Below the pieces are notes generated by a model, which was given only the letters and a program-made list of their open reading frames with translations, was not told the origin of the DNA and did not search any database. Below are positions 18,260 to 27,624 of a DNA stretch of 64,000 bases, one piece after another. The position numbers were made by a program, and so were the translations under genes. The stretch is taken from the NCBI GenBank assembly GCA_963727955.1, contig CAVSII010000004.1, positions 62,001-126,000 on the forward strand, given 5' to 3'. Source of the DNA: Bog-756 sp963727955 (lineage in GTDB: Bacteria > Actinomycetota > Acidimicrobiia > Acidimicrobiales > RAAP-2). Within the stretch, counting starts at the first letter, position 1; each line of letters starts with the position of its first letter.

Positions 18260-18979
18260 TCAGTTGTGGGTGGGATCGAGCGCCGAGCCCGCCGCCCCGG
18301 CCGCCGCAGTCGCCCCGTTACTCCCCGCCACCCCGCCGCCGCTTCCGCCCGAGCCACCGCCGGTGCCGGTGCCGCCCAATCCCCCCATGCCGCCGTTGCC
18401 CCCACCGCCTCGTTACCGGCGATGGTGTCATCGGACAGCGAGACGGACCCAGACTTCACGTGGATGGCACCCCCCCGAGGCGCTGGCCCCCGCCGTTCCG
18501 TTCTTTCCGGCCGTGGCGCTGGTGCCCCCACCGCCGGAGCCACCTCCGGTACCCGGTTCACCCACCACGCCGGCCGTCCCCGGCGTTCCGGGGGTTCCTC
18601 CGGTCGTGCCCGATGTCCTTGCCACTCCGTTGGTTCCAGCAGCGCCGATGGCGGCACCCTCTTCGAGCTCGATCCCGGAGATCGACAGTGCCCCGCCGGA
18701 CACTGAAAACAGCTGCACCGTTTCCCCGCCGCTGATCTTGACCTGGAAGCCGTTGCCTTCGATGGTCACATTCTTCGACTTGGCGAACTTGACCGTTTTG
18801 GTAAGGGTGAGCGAGCAGGCCAGACCGAACTGCACGGTGCCCGTCTTCTTGACCGCCTTGTCGAAGGCTTTCTGGGTGCAGGTGGTGATGGTGGTGGTCC
18901 CACCGCCTGCCCACGCCGGCGCCGACGCCGCCCCCACACCGAGCAGGATGAGCGGAGCCACGGCGGTCATGACCGCCAT
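18260..18979 (-). CDS. Gly-rich exported beta-structure protein (two compensating frameshifts)
   Basis: The 5' frame gives a signal-like segment (MAVMTAVAPLILLGVGAASA), TITTCTQKAFDKAVKKTG, beta-helix-like strands (VTIEGNGFQVKISGG, ALSISGIELEEGA) and a Gly/Thr-rich collagen-like tract. At a run of seven C (18470-18476) the sense shifts: one base fewer continues with GGAIHVKSGSVSLSDDTIAG. At a run of five C (18399-18403) one base more continues with GNGGMGGLGGTGTGGG and ends ALDPTHN at 18260. The corrected protein has about 239 residues. Both shifts sit in homopolymers, so errors are likelier than decay. Function unknown, probably surface-exposed. Confidence 0.55.
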
Positions 18980-19208
18980 TGCCTGAGGGACAGGATCCGC
19001 CCTGTCCGTTGAGTGCTGGGAGAGCCCACAGTGACCCCTTCGCGCCTCGCTCCCCTGACCTCCGACGGACGGGACAGGGTCGACGGTAGCCCGACCGGCA
19101 TCGGGTGTCCACCGGCTCGGCGGTGCCGTCGGACACCGGTTATCGGCTACGGGCCCCGACGGCGGGGTGGGTCGGACGGGGAGAGGGAGATGCGCCCCCG
19201 TCCCGGGT

Positions 19209-21578
19209 CTACCGACCGGTGGTGAGGTCGTAGAGGGTCACGCCGTCCACCGTCCGGGCCGTGAAGTGAGTGGTCACCCACGCCTCTATCTGGGAGGCGT
19301 CGGAGGACCCCGACGACCGCCCGCCACCGAAGCCCCCACCCAGCGCCCCGCCGCCGCTGATGTAGTAGTGGATCTTGCCGGCGGCCACGTACTTCTGGAA
19401 CTCGGCCAGGGTAGGGGCGGGGTCGGTCCCGTTGAAGCCACCGATGGCCATGACCGGGTCGTCGGTGGCCAGCTGGTAGCCCGACGCCGAATTGGATCCG
19501 GTGGCGGCGGCCACCCAGGTGTAGCGGGAGGCGTCTTCTTCGAGCAGGGCCACGATCTGCTTTCCGGGCGTCCCGGCGTTGAGCAGACCCCCGTTGGCCA
19601 CGGCGCCTCCGGTGGCACCCCTTCCTCCGAAACCTCCCCCGCCACCGAAGCCCCCCCCGCCACCGAACCGGCCGAAGCCGCCCCCCGGACCTCCGGCTGC
19701 TCCGCCCGGACCTGTCGTCCCGGCTCCGCCCGGGGCCCCTCCGAACCGGTGTTTGAAGAAGCTCGGCGGGAGGCTGATCCTGCTGGGCAATTTGGTGCCG
19801 TTGGGCAGAGTGAAGCCCTTGGGCAGAGTGAGCCCGTTGCGGGCGAAGTTCCCGAACCCTCCGGCACCTCCGAAGCCGCCCGCACCTCCGAAGCCGCCAC
19901 GTCCCCCGAAGCCGGCCCCGCTCTGGACGGCCGGGCCGGCCGAGGGGATGGCCCCGCTGTGCGGCGTCGACGCCGTCTCCAGCGAGTAGGCGGCGGGAGC
20001 GGCGATGATCGAGGCGATACCCAGCCCGGCAACACCGGCGGCCAGGACACCGCGGGCCCGGGGGGTGAGGGCGATGGCCAGGGCGACGGCGATGCCCACG
20101 CCGAGGATCACCCAACGGAGGGCCGGATACCACGTCGGGCTCCATCCGAGGATGACGAACGCCCAGGCCACGGTGGCGGCGATGGCGACGGCCAGGGCCA
20201 CTCGGGGGAAGATCTGCTGGCGGCGCTGCCACAAGGTGGACGCCCCCATGCCGACCAGGGCCCCCACGGCGGGAGCCAGAGCCACCGTGTAATAGGGGTG
20301 GATGATGCCGTGGGCGAAGCTGAGCACGGCGCCGGTAACCAGCAGCCAGCCCCCGAAGATGAGGAACGCAGCCCGTATCCGGTCGGTGCGAGGGGCGCGT
20401 CGGGTCAACCACAGGGCGGCCACCAGGCCGATGAGTGCCCCGGGGATGAGCCACGAGATCTGCCCTCCCATCTGCGACAGGAAGAGCCGGTTCCAGCCGG
20501 TCGGGCCCCACATGCTGCCGGCCGCTCCGTTGCCTCCGACGCTGCCGGTTTCGTTTCCGGTGAGTCGGCCGAAGCCGTTGTAGCCGAAGATGAGGTTGAG
20601 CTCCGAGTTGTTGGTGGAGCCGCCTACGTAGGGACGGTCGGCGGCCGGGGTCAGCTGGACGGCGGCGACCCACCATCCGGCCGATACCACCAGGGCGATG
20701 GCCGTGTAGACCAGCTGGACGATACGACGGCCGAGCTCGGGCGGACCGGCCAGCAGGTAGACGAGTGCCAGTACGGGCAGGAGGATGAGGGCCTGGAGCA
20801 TCTTGGTGATGAAGCCGAACCCGATGAGGGCACCGGCCAACACGATCCAGCGGGTGCGTCCACCCTCGACGGCCCGGACGGTGGCGTAGGCGGCGGCCGT
20901 CAACACCAAGGTGAGCAGGGCGTCGGGATTGTTGTAGCGGAACATGAGGGTGGCCACCGGGGTGAGGGCCAGCACAGCGCCGGCCAGCAATGCCGCCCCG
21001 GGCGAGAACCACCGCCTCACGGTCACGAACAGGAGGCCCACCGTGGCCACCCCTTCGAGAGCTTGGGGCACGAGGATGCTCCAGGCATTGACACCGAACA
21101 GCCGGGCGGAGATCTCCATGACCCAGAGCGATGCTGGCGGCTTGTCGACGGTGATGAAATTGGAGGCATCGGAGGATCCGAAGAAGAACGCTCGCCAGCT
21201 CTTCGTTCCGGCCTGCACCGCCGCCGAGTAGAAGCTATTTGCCCAACCCGACTGGCCCAGTCCCCAGATGTAGAGGAAGCCGGTGCCCACCAGCAGGGCC
21301 ACCAGAGCGGGGCGGACCCAGGCCGGATCCTCGGGGCGTCCCCGTATCAGCCGCGAGAGCCGCCGGTGGGGAGGGAGCGGCGTGGGCGGCTCGTGCTCCG
21401 GTGGACCGCCAGGACCGGCCGACATGGCTTCCGGGTCGGCTGGCGCGGGCTCCCCGCCTGGTGGGGTGCCGGAGGGAGGCGCCGGGGGAGGGGTCGGCTC
21501 GAAGGTGGTGGCGGCGTGGGTGGCTCCGCTGTCGGCCGACACCGTCCCTGTGTCGGCACCCAGATTGGTGTCGGTCAC
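19209..21578 (-). CDS. GT39-type (ArnT/YkcB-like) membrane glycosyltransferase
   Basis: A 789-residue polytopic protein. After a Pro-rich cytoplasmic N-terminus come about 11-13 membrane helices (95-590). The first periplasmic loop has SWRAFFFGSSDASNFITVDKP, matching the acidic substrate-binding loop of dolichol-phosphate-dependent PMT/ArnT enzymes, and RYNNPDALLTLVL is the second family block. A long Gly-rich linker (about 610-680) leads to a soluble C-terminal domain (KQIVALLEEDASRYTWVAAA onward) seen in YkcB-like proteins. The GTG start overlaps the GT2-GtrA stop (GTGA, 21575-21578). It probably transfers a polyprenyl-phosphate-linked sugar onto a surface polymer or protein. Confidence 0.82.
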   Translation of the reverse strand: MTDTNLGADTGTVSADSGATHAATTFEPTPPPAPPSGTPPGGEPAPADPEAMSAGPGGPPEHEPPTPLPPHRRLSRLIRGRPEDPAWVRPALVALLVGTGFLYIWGLGQSGWANSFYSAAVQAGTKSWRAFFFGSSDASNFITVDKPPASLWVMEISARLFGVNAWSILVPQALEGVATVGLLFVTVRRWFSPGAALLAGAVLALTPVATLMFRYNNPDALLTLVLTAAAYATVRAVEGGRTRWIVLAGALIGFGFITKMLQALILLPVLALVYLLAGPPELGRRIVQLVYTAIALVVSAGWWVAAVQLTPAADRPYVGGSTNNSELNLIFGYNGFGRLTGNETGSVGGNGAAGSMWGPTGWNRLFLSQMGGQISWLIPGALIGLVAALWLTRRAPRTDRIRAAFLIFGGWLLVTGAVLSFAHGIIHPYYTVALAPAVGALVGMGASTLWQRRQQIFPRVALAVAIAATVAWAFVILGWSPTWYPALRWVILGVGIAVALAIALTPRARGVLAAGVAGLGIASIIAAPAAYSLETASTPHSGAIPSAGPAVQSGAGFGGRGGFGGAGGFGGAGGFGNFARNGLTLPKGFTLPNGTKLPSRISLPPSFFKHRFGGAPGGAGTTGPGGAAGGPGGGFGRFGGGGGFGGGGGFGGRGATGGAVANGGLLNAGTPGKQIVALLEEDASRYTWVAAATGSNSASGYQLATDDPVMAIGGFNGTDPAPTLAEFQKYVAAGKIHYYISGGGALGGGFGGGRSSGSSDASQIEAWVTTHFTARTVDGVTLYDLTTGR

Positions 21579-23008
21579 AGGGCACCACCGGTGGGGGTCG
21601 GCCGTCGGGTCCAGCGGTCGGGTGTGTACGGCGGGACGGACAGCCGCGTGCCGAATTGGGGACGGAACACCCAGGTGCGCAAGATGCCGAACCGGATGAA
21701 GGCTGCCCCGGCGTTGGCCACCGTCACGGCACAGAGGGTGGGGAGCATGGTGGTCAAGCCGAGGGCCCGGGTGGCGGCCAGTGCTCCCGTCGTGAAGCTC
21801 AAGCTGACCCCGAAGAGGGCGGTGGAGGTGAGCACGCGCTCCCGGCGATCCAGCCCACTGCCGGCCGCACCGGCCATGCCCCGGTGGGCCGCCGTGTTGC
21901 CCAGGCTGCACAGGCCGATGGCCACCCCGTTGGCCAGGTAGCTTCCGAGGCCCGGTTCGAGGGCGGCGAACAGGGCGGCGTAGGCCACCGTGCTGGCCGC
22001 ACCCACACCGGCAAACCGGAGGATCTCGTCGGCGAAGACCTGGGGGGGTGCAGCCGGTACGGCGGGGGACGCCGACGACGGATGGGCGACATGACCGTCC
22101 AACCGAGCGTCGTCGCTGCCCTCGACCGGTCCTCTGCGGAACGCGATCAGGTCGGCCGTCTTTCCCCCGATGGTGGAGCCGGTGCCCGCCGCCCGGGTCA
22201 CCTGATCGGAGAGATCGGGCCGGGTCGGCCGGGCGGGGCGAAGGGCGACCCGGCGCCTGGCGGAGGGACCGAGCAGCCGGATGACGCCCCGCAGGTCCTC
22301 GAGGGCGGTGTGCACAACGTCCACCCGCGAGTCCTCGTCATCCACCCAGTCGACCGGCACCTCGTGGATGCGCAGGCCGATGCGTTGGGCGGTGACCAGC
22401 ACCTCGGTATCGAAGAACCACCGGTTGTCCTCGACCAACGGGAGGAGCTCGAACGCCACCTCACGGCGCATGGCCTTGAATCCGCACTGCGCATCGGTGC
22501 ATTGGCTGCCAAGCGCACCGCGCAGCACCAGGTTGTAGCCGCGGGATATCAACTCGCGGCGCACGCCCCGCACAACGTGGGCACCCGTCACCAAGCGGGT
22601 GCCGATGGCGACGTCGCTGTGTCCCGAGAGGAGCGGGGCGACCAGGGGAAGCAGGGCATCAAGGCCGGTGGCCAGGTCGACATCCATGTAGGCGACGACC
22701 GACGCCGCGCTGCGGGACCAGGCTGCCCGCAGGGCCCGCCCCCTGCCTTTTTCCGTCAGGTGGATGGCGGCCACACCGTCCAGGGTGTCGGCCAGCTCGG
22801 TGGCCACCTTCCATGTTCCGTCGGTGCTTGCGTTGTCGGCGATGGTGATGGTGGCCGTGAAGGGAAAGGCTGTGTCGAGGTAGCGGCCCAGGGCGGTGAC
22901 GCTGGCGGCCAGGTGCAGTTCCTCGTTGTACACGGGGATCACGATCTCCACCTCGCACGTGGATTCCGGCACGGGGCGACGAGCAGGGGCCAGGGAGGCG
23001 ACGTTCAT
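21575..23008 (-). CDS. GT2 polyprenyl-phosphate glycosyltransferase fused to a GtrA-like membrane domain
   Basis: A 477-residue two-domain protein. Residues 20-265 are a family-2 glycosyltransferase like DPM1/GtrB: EIVIPVYNEELHLAASV, ITIADNASTDGTW, VAYMDVDLATGLDALLP with the DxD, and QCGFKAMRREV. Residues 345-465 form a four-helix GtrA-like flippase domain (LRFAGVGAASTVAYAALFA and FIRFGILRTWVF). The two halves are usually separate gtrB and gtrA genes. The ATG at 23008 overlaps the kinase stop (ATGA) and replaces a longer open frame with no start signal. It probably makes and helps flip a lipid-linked sugar used by the GT39 enzyme downstream. Confidence 0.85.
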   Translation of the reverse strand: MNVASLAPARRPVPESTCEVEIVIPVYNEELHLAASVTALGRYLDTAFPFTATITIADNASTDGTWKVATELADTLDGVAAIHLTEKGRGRALRAAWSRSAASVVAYMDVDLATGLDALLPLVAPLLSGHSDVAIGTRLVTGAHVVRGVRRELISRGYNLVLRGALGSQCTDAQCGFKAMRREVAFELLPLVEDNRWFFDTEVLVTAQRIGLRIHEVPVDWVDDEDSRVDVVHTALEDLRGVIRLLGPSARRRVALRPARPTRPDLSDQVTRAAGTGSTIGGKTADLIAFRRGPVEGSDDARLDGHVAHPSSASPAVPAAPPQVFADEILRFAGVGAASTVAYAALFAALEPGLGSYLANGVAIGLCSLGNTAAHRGMAGAAGSGLDRRERVLTSTALFGVSLSFTTGALAATRALGLTTMLPTLCAVTVANAGAAFIRFGILRTWVFRPQFGTRLSVPPYTPDRWTRRPTPTGGAL

Positions 23009-24699
23009 GACGGTGACTCTGGTGGATCCGGTTCTGTGCGCCATGAGAGCTGGCTGTGGCGCCCGTGGGAGTGTGTCCCGTTGTCGGGAGCGGAGGCGCT
23101 CTTCACCCGCATGTCGGGAACACCACCGACGGGGGAGGCCGGAGCCGTACGAACAGGCGAAACCGGGGGCGTGCCCGATGGGTAAGGAGGCCCACCGGGG
23201 GGAGGGACCGGCCCGGCCGGCGCCGTCGGCAGATGGACGATGAAGGTGGCCCCGGTGCCGGCGTCGCCCCGGGCGGCGACCGTGCCCCCGTGGGCGGCGA
23301 CGATGGCGCCCACGATCGACAGGCCCAGCCCGGCGCCGCCGTGGGTGCGGGAGCGGGAAGGGTCGGACCGGTAGAAGCGCTCGAAGACGTGCTCGGCTTC
23401 GTCGGGGTCCATGCCCGGTCCGTCGTCGGCCACGGTGACCACCGCACCGGTTTCGTCGTTGTCGACCCGGACCCGTGTGGTCGTCCCCGGGGGGGTGTGG
23501 GCCCGGACGTTCCCGAGCAGGTTGTCGACGACCTGACGCAGGCTGGTGGCGTCCCCCATCACCTCGATGGGCCGGGAGGCCTCGAAGGTCACCGGCCACT
23601 CGGGGCCGACGGTGGCCGCCGTCTGCACCGCTTCGGCACACAGGGCCACCAGGTCCACTGACTTTTGCTCCATGGGTCGGCCCTCATCGAGGCGGGCCAG
23701 GAGCAAGAGGTCGGCGACCAGGTGCTCCATGCGCGTCGTCTCGTGACGAATTCCGCCCATCAGGCGTTCGAGATCCTCCTTCTGCTCGGACGCCCCCCGA
23801 CCGAAGAGCTCGGCGTAGGCCGATATGGCCGCGATCGGTGTGCGCAGCTCGTGGGAGGCGTCGGCCACAAATCGGCGCAGTCGTTGTTCCGAAGCGCGAA
23901 GGCGGCTCTCGGAGGCGAGCCGGGCGCTGAAGGCGGACTCGATGCGGGAGAGCATCAGATTGAGGGTGCGGGCCAGCCGTCCCACTTCGGTGGTGTCGTT
24001 CTCACCCGGCACCCGCTCGGTCAGATTTCCGGCGGCGATGGACTCTGCTGTCAGCTCCATGTCGCGCAGTGGTCGGAGTCCCAGACGGACCAGCCAGAGT
24101 CCGCCGATGAGCGCCACCACCACCGCCGCCGCCGTCACCGCCAGCTCGACCAACAGCAGGTGGTGCAAGGTGCTCCCGACGTCACCGAGCGGCTCGGCCA
24201 CGATGAGAACCTGGTTGTCACCCAGTTGCGAGGCGCGCACCCGAAAGGCCGGACCGTTACCTTGGACGGCCGAAGCATCAAAGTAGACGGCCGTGGTCGT
24301 ACTGGTGGTCAGGCCGGCGATGGCCGTGGGGATCTGGGGCGTGTAGGCGGTGCCGCTCACATAGGCGGCGCAGCTCTCCGAATCCACGATTCCACCCGAC
24401 AGGTAGCGCACCTGGACGGCGAAGGATTGAATGGCGTTGGAGGGCTGTCGGGGGATCCCGCCTTCAGGCTGGTCGGAAGGCCCGAAGCGCGGAGCGAAGG
24501 GTCCGGCACAGGCGGTGGGGGTGAGCAGCGTCCCCGTCTCCACCATACTTTCGAAGCGACCGTGGAATTGATCGAGCTGTTGATCGACCCGCTGGTAGAG
24601 GAAGGACTGGAGGGCCGAGTAGGTGACCACATCGGCGATGGCCAGCGCCACCACGGCGATGACCCCGATGGCGATCAACAGTCGGGTCCGGAGCGACAT
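23005..24699 (-). CDS. Sensor histidine kinase (TcrY/PrrB-like)
   Basis: A 564-residue membrane kinase. Two membrane helices (about 8-32 and 180-205) flank a sensor domain with three Cys, followed by HAMP (about 205-255), the dimerisation helix FVADASHELRTPIAAISAYA with the phospho-acceptor His, and an ATPase domain with DNLLGNVRAHT (N box), VADDGPGMD (G1) and GGAGLGLSIVGAIVAAHGG (G2). A long Pro/Gly-rich C-terminal tail follows. It starts just after the response-regulator stop, so they form a pair, and its stop overlaps the glycosyltransferase start, linking signalling with envelope glycosylation. Confidence 0.9.
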   Translation of the reverse strand: MSLRTRLLIAIGVIAVVALAIADVVTYSALQSFLYQRVDQQLDQFHGRFESMVETGTLLTPTACAGPFAPRFGPSDQPEGGIPRQPSNAIQSFAVQVRYLSGGIVDSESCAAYVSGTAYTPQIPTAIAGLTTSTTTAVYFDASAVQGNGPAFRVRASQLGDNQVLIVAEPLGDVGSTLHHLLLVELAVTAAAVVVALIGGLWLVRLGLRPLRDMELTAESIAAGNLTERVPGENDTTEVGRLARTLNLMLSRIESAFSARLASESRLRASEQRLRRFVADASHELRTPIAAISAYAELFGRGASEQKEDLERLMGGIRHETTRMEHLVADLLLLARLDEGRPMEQKSVDLVALCAEAVQTAATVGPEWPVTFEASRPIEVMGDATSLRQVVDNLLGNVRAHTPPGTTTRVRVDNDETGAVVTVADDGPGMDPDEAEHVFERFYRSDPSRSRTHGGAGLGLSIVGAIVAAHGGTVAARGDAGTGATFIVHLPTAPAGPVPPPGGPPYPSGTPPVSPVRTAPASPVGGVPDMRVKSASAPDNGTHSHGRHSQLSWRTEPDPPESPS

Positions 24700-24702
24700 G
24701 GG

Positions 24703-25404
24703 TTAAGTGGCAGCGGGCTCGCGTAGCGCGTATCCGACCAGTCGGACGGTGTGAATGACCGGGGGACCCACCGCCTCGAGCTTCTTGCGCAGGTAGCTGA
24801 CGTACGTCTCGACAACATTGCCGTCCCCCCCGAAGTCGTAATGCCACACGTGATCGAGGATCTGGGCTTTTGACAGGACGTGGCGGGGGTTGAGAAGGAA
24901 GAACCGGAGGAGGTTGAACTCGGTGGCGGTGAGCGTAATGGACACCCCGGCCCGAGTTACCTCGTGCGCATTCTCGTCCATCTCGATGTCGGCGAATCGG
25001 AGGACACCTTCGTCCTCGGGTTCGCTTCCGACCCGCCGGAGGATGGCATGGACGCGGGCCACGATTTCGGCCAGTGCGAACGGCTTGGTCACGTAGTCGT
25101 CGCCTCCCACGGTGAGCCCGGCCACCTTGTCCTCGGTTCCGTCACGTGCGGTGAGGAAGAGGATGGGGACCCGGATGCCGTCGGCCCGGAGCCGTCGGGT
25201 CACTTCCATGCCGTCGAGGTCGGGAAGCATGACGTCGAGCACGATGAGGTCGGGCGGACTCTCTTGAGCCGCAGCCAGAGCGAGCCGGCCATTGACCGCT
25301 TCGTCCACCCCGAACCCCTCATAGCGCAGAGAGGTGGAGACGGCGTCGACGATTGAGGGCTCGTCGTCGACGACCAGAATGCGCTGACTGCGGGTGGGTT
25401 CCAT
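24703..25404 (-). CDS. OmpR/PhoB-family response regulator
   Basis: A 233-residue two-domain regulator. The receiver has ILVVDDEP, the phospho-acceptor in LIVLDVMLPDLDG, FLTARD and YVTKPFALAEI. The C-terminal winged helix shows LTATEFNLLRFFLLNPRHVL and GDGNVVETYVSYLRKKL. ATG 25404 was chosen because GGAAGGAGAAGG lies just upstream; the frame is open further up without a receiver motif. It heads the four-gene operon with the kinase and two glycosyltransferases. Confidence 0.92.
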   Translation of the reverse strand: MEPTRSQRILVVDDEPSIVDAVSTSLRYEGFGVDEAVNGRLALAAAQESPPDLIVLDVMLPDLDGMEVTRRLRADGIRVPILFLTARDGTEDKVAGLTVGGDDYVTKPFALAEIVARVHAILRRVGSEPEDEGVLRFADIEMDENAHEVTRAGVSITLTATEFNLLRFFLLNPRHVLSKAQILDHVWHYDFGGDGNVVETYVSYLRKKLEAVGPPVIHTVRLVGYALREPAAT

Positions 25405-25694
25405 GCACCTTCTCCTTCCGGACCGGCTCACGGGAGGTGGCCCCCTGACCCAGGACGTGCTCGGCGTCCTCCCCAGCATCGCACCGGGTTTTGGGGCTTG
25501 GGTGGGAACCGCCTGTGCGCTGGCTGTGTGAAGACTCAACGGCGATGTTCACAGACTGCTCCCAGCTGGATCGGAGCTGGCCCAACAGGTTCGCCTGTCC
25601 AATGGCCCACGGGTCGGAAATCCCGAGACGGGCCCCGCCCGTATGTATCCGTATGTGGAGACAGGCCCCTCCCAGCCAGCCGAAAGGACGAGAT
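25405..25694. promoter_or_regulatory. Divergent intergenic region between the two-component and redox operons
   Basis: About 290 bp that must hold the promoters of both operons. I see a Shine-Dalgarno on each side, but no promoter pair strong enough to mark. Confidence 0.4.
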
Positions 25695-26033
25695 ATGCGT
25701 GACCAACCCACCTCGGCCGGCGGGCGACGACGCCCGTCTCCGGATCCAACGGTCCGGGACCGTGCCCGGTCACGGGTCCGTCGGGCCACCATCATGATCG
25801 GTGTGGCTTCGGTGTCAACGGGGATCGGTCTCGGTGCCCTGGTGGCCAGCGAGGCCGGCGCCCACTCGACGGCCGGCGGGCGGGCGGTCGTCGCGGCCAG
25901 GGCGTCCTCGGAGCCGAAGACCTCGACGCGGTCCGGATCGGCCTCGGCCACCACCACCACCACGGCCCCGACCACCAGCTCGGCCCCGACCGCCAGCTCG
26001 CAGGGAGCCATGACCACGTCGGGGCAGACGTGA
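25695..26033 (+). CDS. Small exported Ser/Thr-rich protein ahead of ApbE
   Basis: A 112-residue protein. The basic N-terminus (RRRPSPDPTVRDRARSRVRR) precedes one hydrophobic helix (about 33-55, IMIGVASVSTGIGLGALVAS), giving a signal anchor, then an Ala/Ser/Thr tail ending TTSGQT. The start has AGGACG upstream and the stop overlaps apbE (GTGA). The last residues resemble the S/T-G-A-T site that ApbE flavinylates, but the usual Asp and FMN-binding fold are missing, so this is only a suggestion. The family is not recognised. Confidence 0.7.
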   Translation: MRDQPTSAGGRRRPSPDPTVRDRARSRVRRATIMIGVASVSTGIGLGALVASEAGAHSTAGGRAVVAARASSEPKTSTRSGSASATTTTTAPTTSSAPTASSQGAMTTSGQT

Positions 26034-27013
26034 GTGCCTCCCCGGTCCGTCTTCGCCGTCGTGCTGCGGTCGACGATCCGCCTGCGGTGGCCGTTCGCTC
26101 GATGAGCGCCATCGGCACCACGGCCAGCGTCGCCGTCACCGCCCCGGATCGGGCCGACCGGGCATTGGCGCTGTTGGCCGAAGCACTGCGGGCCATGGAT
26201 GAGGCCTGCAGCCGTTTCCGAGCCGACTCGGAGCTCCGGCGTCTCGAGGCCCTCGGGCACGGCCGACCGACCCGAGTGAGCCGTTTGCTCTTCGACGTGC
26301 TCGAGGTGTCGTGCGTAGTGGCCGTCGAGACGGCCGGCGCGGTGGACCCGACGGTGGCATCGGCGGTGTCGGCACTGGGTTATGACCGGCACTTCGACGA
26401 GATCAAGAAGGGCGTATCGGTGCCGGAGGCCAGGTCATGTCCGGCGCCGGGCTGGTGGCGGATTGTCCTCGACCCGGCGGCCCGCACGGCGGTCATTCCG
26501 CCTGACGTCCGCGTCGACATCGGGGCCACCGGCAAGGCCCTGGCCGCTGACCGCAGCGCCGCCCGGATCGCCGACCGTCTCGGCTGCGGCGTGCTGGTCA
26601 ACCTGGGAGGAGACGTATCGGTGGCCGGTCACCCTCCCGACGGCGGGTGGAGCGTAGGCATCGCCTCTCTGTGCACGACGCCCACCGACCAGGTCGACCA
26701 GGTGGTGGCCATCACCGCCGGCGGCCTGGCCACGTCGGGGACGACGGCTCGGGCCTGGGTCCGCAACGGTAAGTCGGTACATCACATCGTCGATCCGCAG
26801 ACTGGCGGGGCGGCCGAACCGGTGTGGTCGCTGGTGTCGACGACGGCCCCGACCTGTGTGGAAGCCAACGCCCTGTCCACCGCTGCGGTGGTGTGGGGCG
26901 AGGACGCCGTCGGAAACCTCGACGCCCGTGGCGCGGCCGCCCGACTGGTGCGGGCCACCGGCGAGGTGGTGTGCCTGGGAGGATGGCCGACCACGGCAGC
27001 CAGGGGATCCTGA
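26030..27013 (+). CDS. apbE: FAD:protein FMN transferase (ApbE)
   Basis: A 327-residue ApbE-family enzyme that attaches FMN covalently to a Thr of partner proteins on the outer side of the membrane. Seen are VRSMSAIGTTASVAV (N-terminal block), MDEACSRFRADSELRRLE, VDIGATGKALAADRSA (the DIGAxxKG motif, about 165), VNLGGDVSVAG and VHHIVDPQTGGAA (the HIVDPxTG metal/FAD loop). No lipobox or signal is seen, unlike many homologues, so it may act in the cytoplasm. It is translationally coupled at both ends (GTGA and TGATG). Confidence 0.88.
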   Translation: MSASPVRLRRRAAVDDPPAVAVRSMSAIGTTASVAVTAPDRADRALALLAEALRAMDEACSRFRADSELRRLEALGHGRPTRVSRLLFDVLEVSCVVAVETAGAVDPTVASAVSALGYDRHFDEIKKGVSVPEARSCPAPGWWRIVLDPAARTAVIPPDVRVDIGATGKALAADRSAARIADRLGCGVLVNLGGDVSVAGHPPDGGWSVGIASLCTTPTDQVDQVVAITAGGLATSGTTARAWVRNGKSVHHIVDPQTGGAAEPVWSLVSTTAPTCVEANALSTAAVVWGEDAVGNLDARGAAARLVRATGEVVCLGGWPTTAARGS

Positions 27014-27624
27014 TGGTGGCCGTGTCCTCCATCGCCCTGTGGTACTCGACCCGGGCCACCGGAATCGTCGCCCTGCTCCTGTTGACCGCCTCGGTGGTGC
27101 TCGGCATCACCACCGCCGGACGGGCCGGGGGCCGGCGGTGGCCCGGTTTCGCTCTGGCCGATCTGCACAAGAGGACCTCGGTGATGGCCACGGTCTTCGT
27201 GCTCCTTCACGTCCTCACTGCCGTGGTCGACAGCTACGTCCACATCGGGTGGACATCGGTGGTGGTGCCTTTCACCTCCGGCTACCAACCACTGTGGACC
27301 GGCCTGGGCACGGTCGCTTTCGATGTGCTGGCAGCCGTGGCTGTCTCCAGTGCCCTCCGCCATCGCCTGAGTGCCCGCCTCTGGCACGCCATCCACTGGT
27401 CGACCTATGCCTGCTGGCCGATCGCCATGGCCCACGCCCTGGGTGAGGGAACCGACGCCTTGGCCGTGTGGATGGACGTTCTGGCCGGGGTGAGCACGGT
27501 TTCCGTCCTGGTCTCGTTGGTGTGGCGGATCAGGGGTCATCAACGGAGCCGGGCGTGGGCCGAGGTACGGGGTGCCACCACCCGGGCTCCGGCACCGTCG
27601 ACGGTCGGGGCCGGTCGACCGTGA
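27013..27624 (+). CDS. Ferric reductase-like membrane b-type cytochrome
   Basis: A 203-residue membrane protein with six helices. Histidines suited to haem binding occur in LADLHKRTSV, FVLLHVLTAVV with DSYVHIGW, and LWHAIHWSTYACWPIAMAHA, the arrangement of the FRD/YedZ-like superfamily. ATG 27013 was chosen for the TGATG coupling with apbE; an in-frame ATG at 26983 has poorer spacing. It likely passes electrons across the membrane between the NuoF-like and ferredoxin proteins and a flavinylated or extracellular acceptor. Confidence 0.75.
   Translation: MVAVSSIALWYSTRATGIVALLLLTASVVLGITTAGRAGGRRWPGFALADLHKRTSVMATVFVLLHVLTAVVDSYVHIGWTSVVVPFTSGYQPLWTGLGTVAFDVLAAVAVSSALRHRLSARLWHAIHWSTYACWPIAMAHALGEGTDALAVWMDVLAGVSTVSVLVSLVWRIRGHQRSRAWAEVRGATTRAPAPSTVGAGRP

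Noticed and set aside
18558..19136. Separate ORF upstream of the Gly-rich gene
   Set aside because: It is an out-of-frame reading of the same gene; signal-like and beta-strand features are in the other frame.
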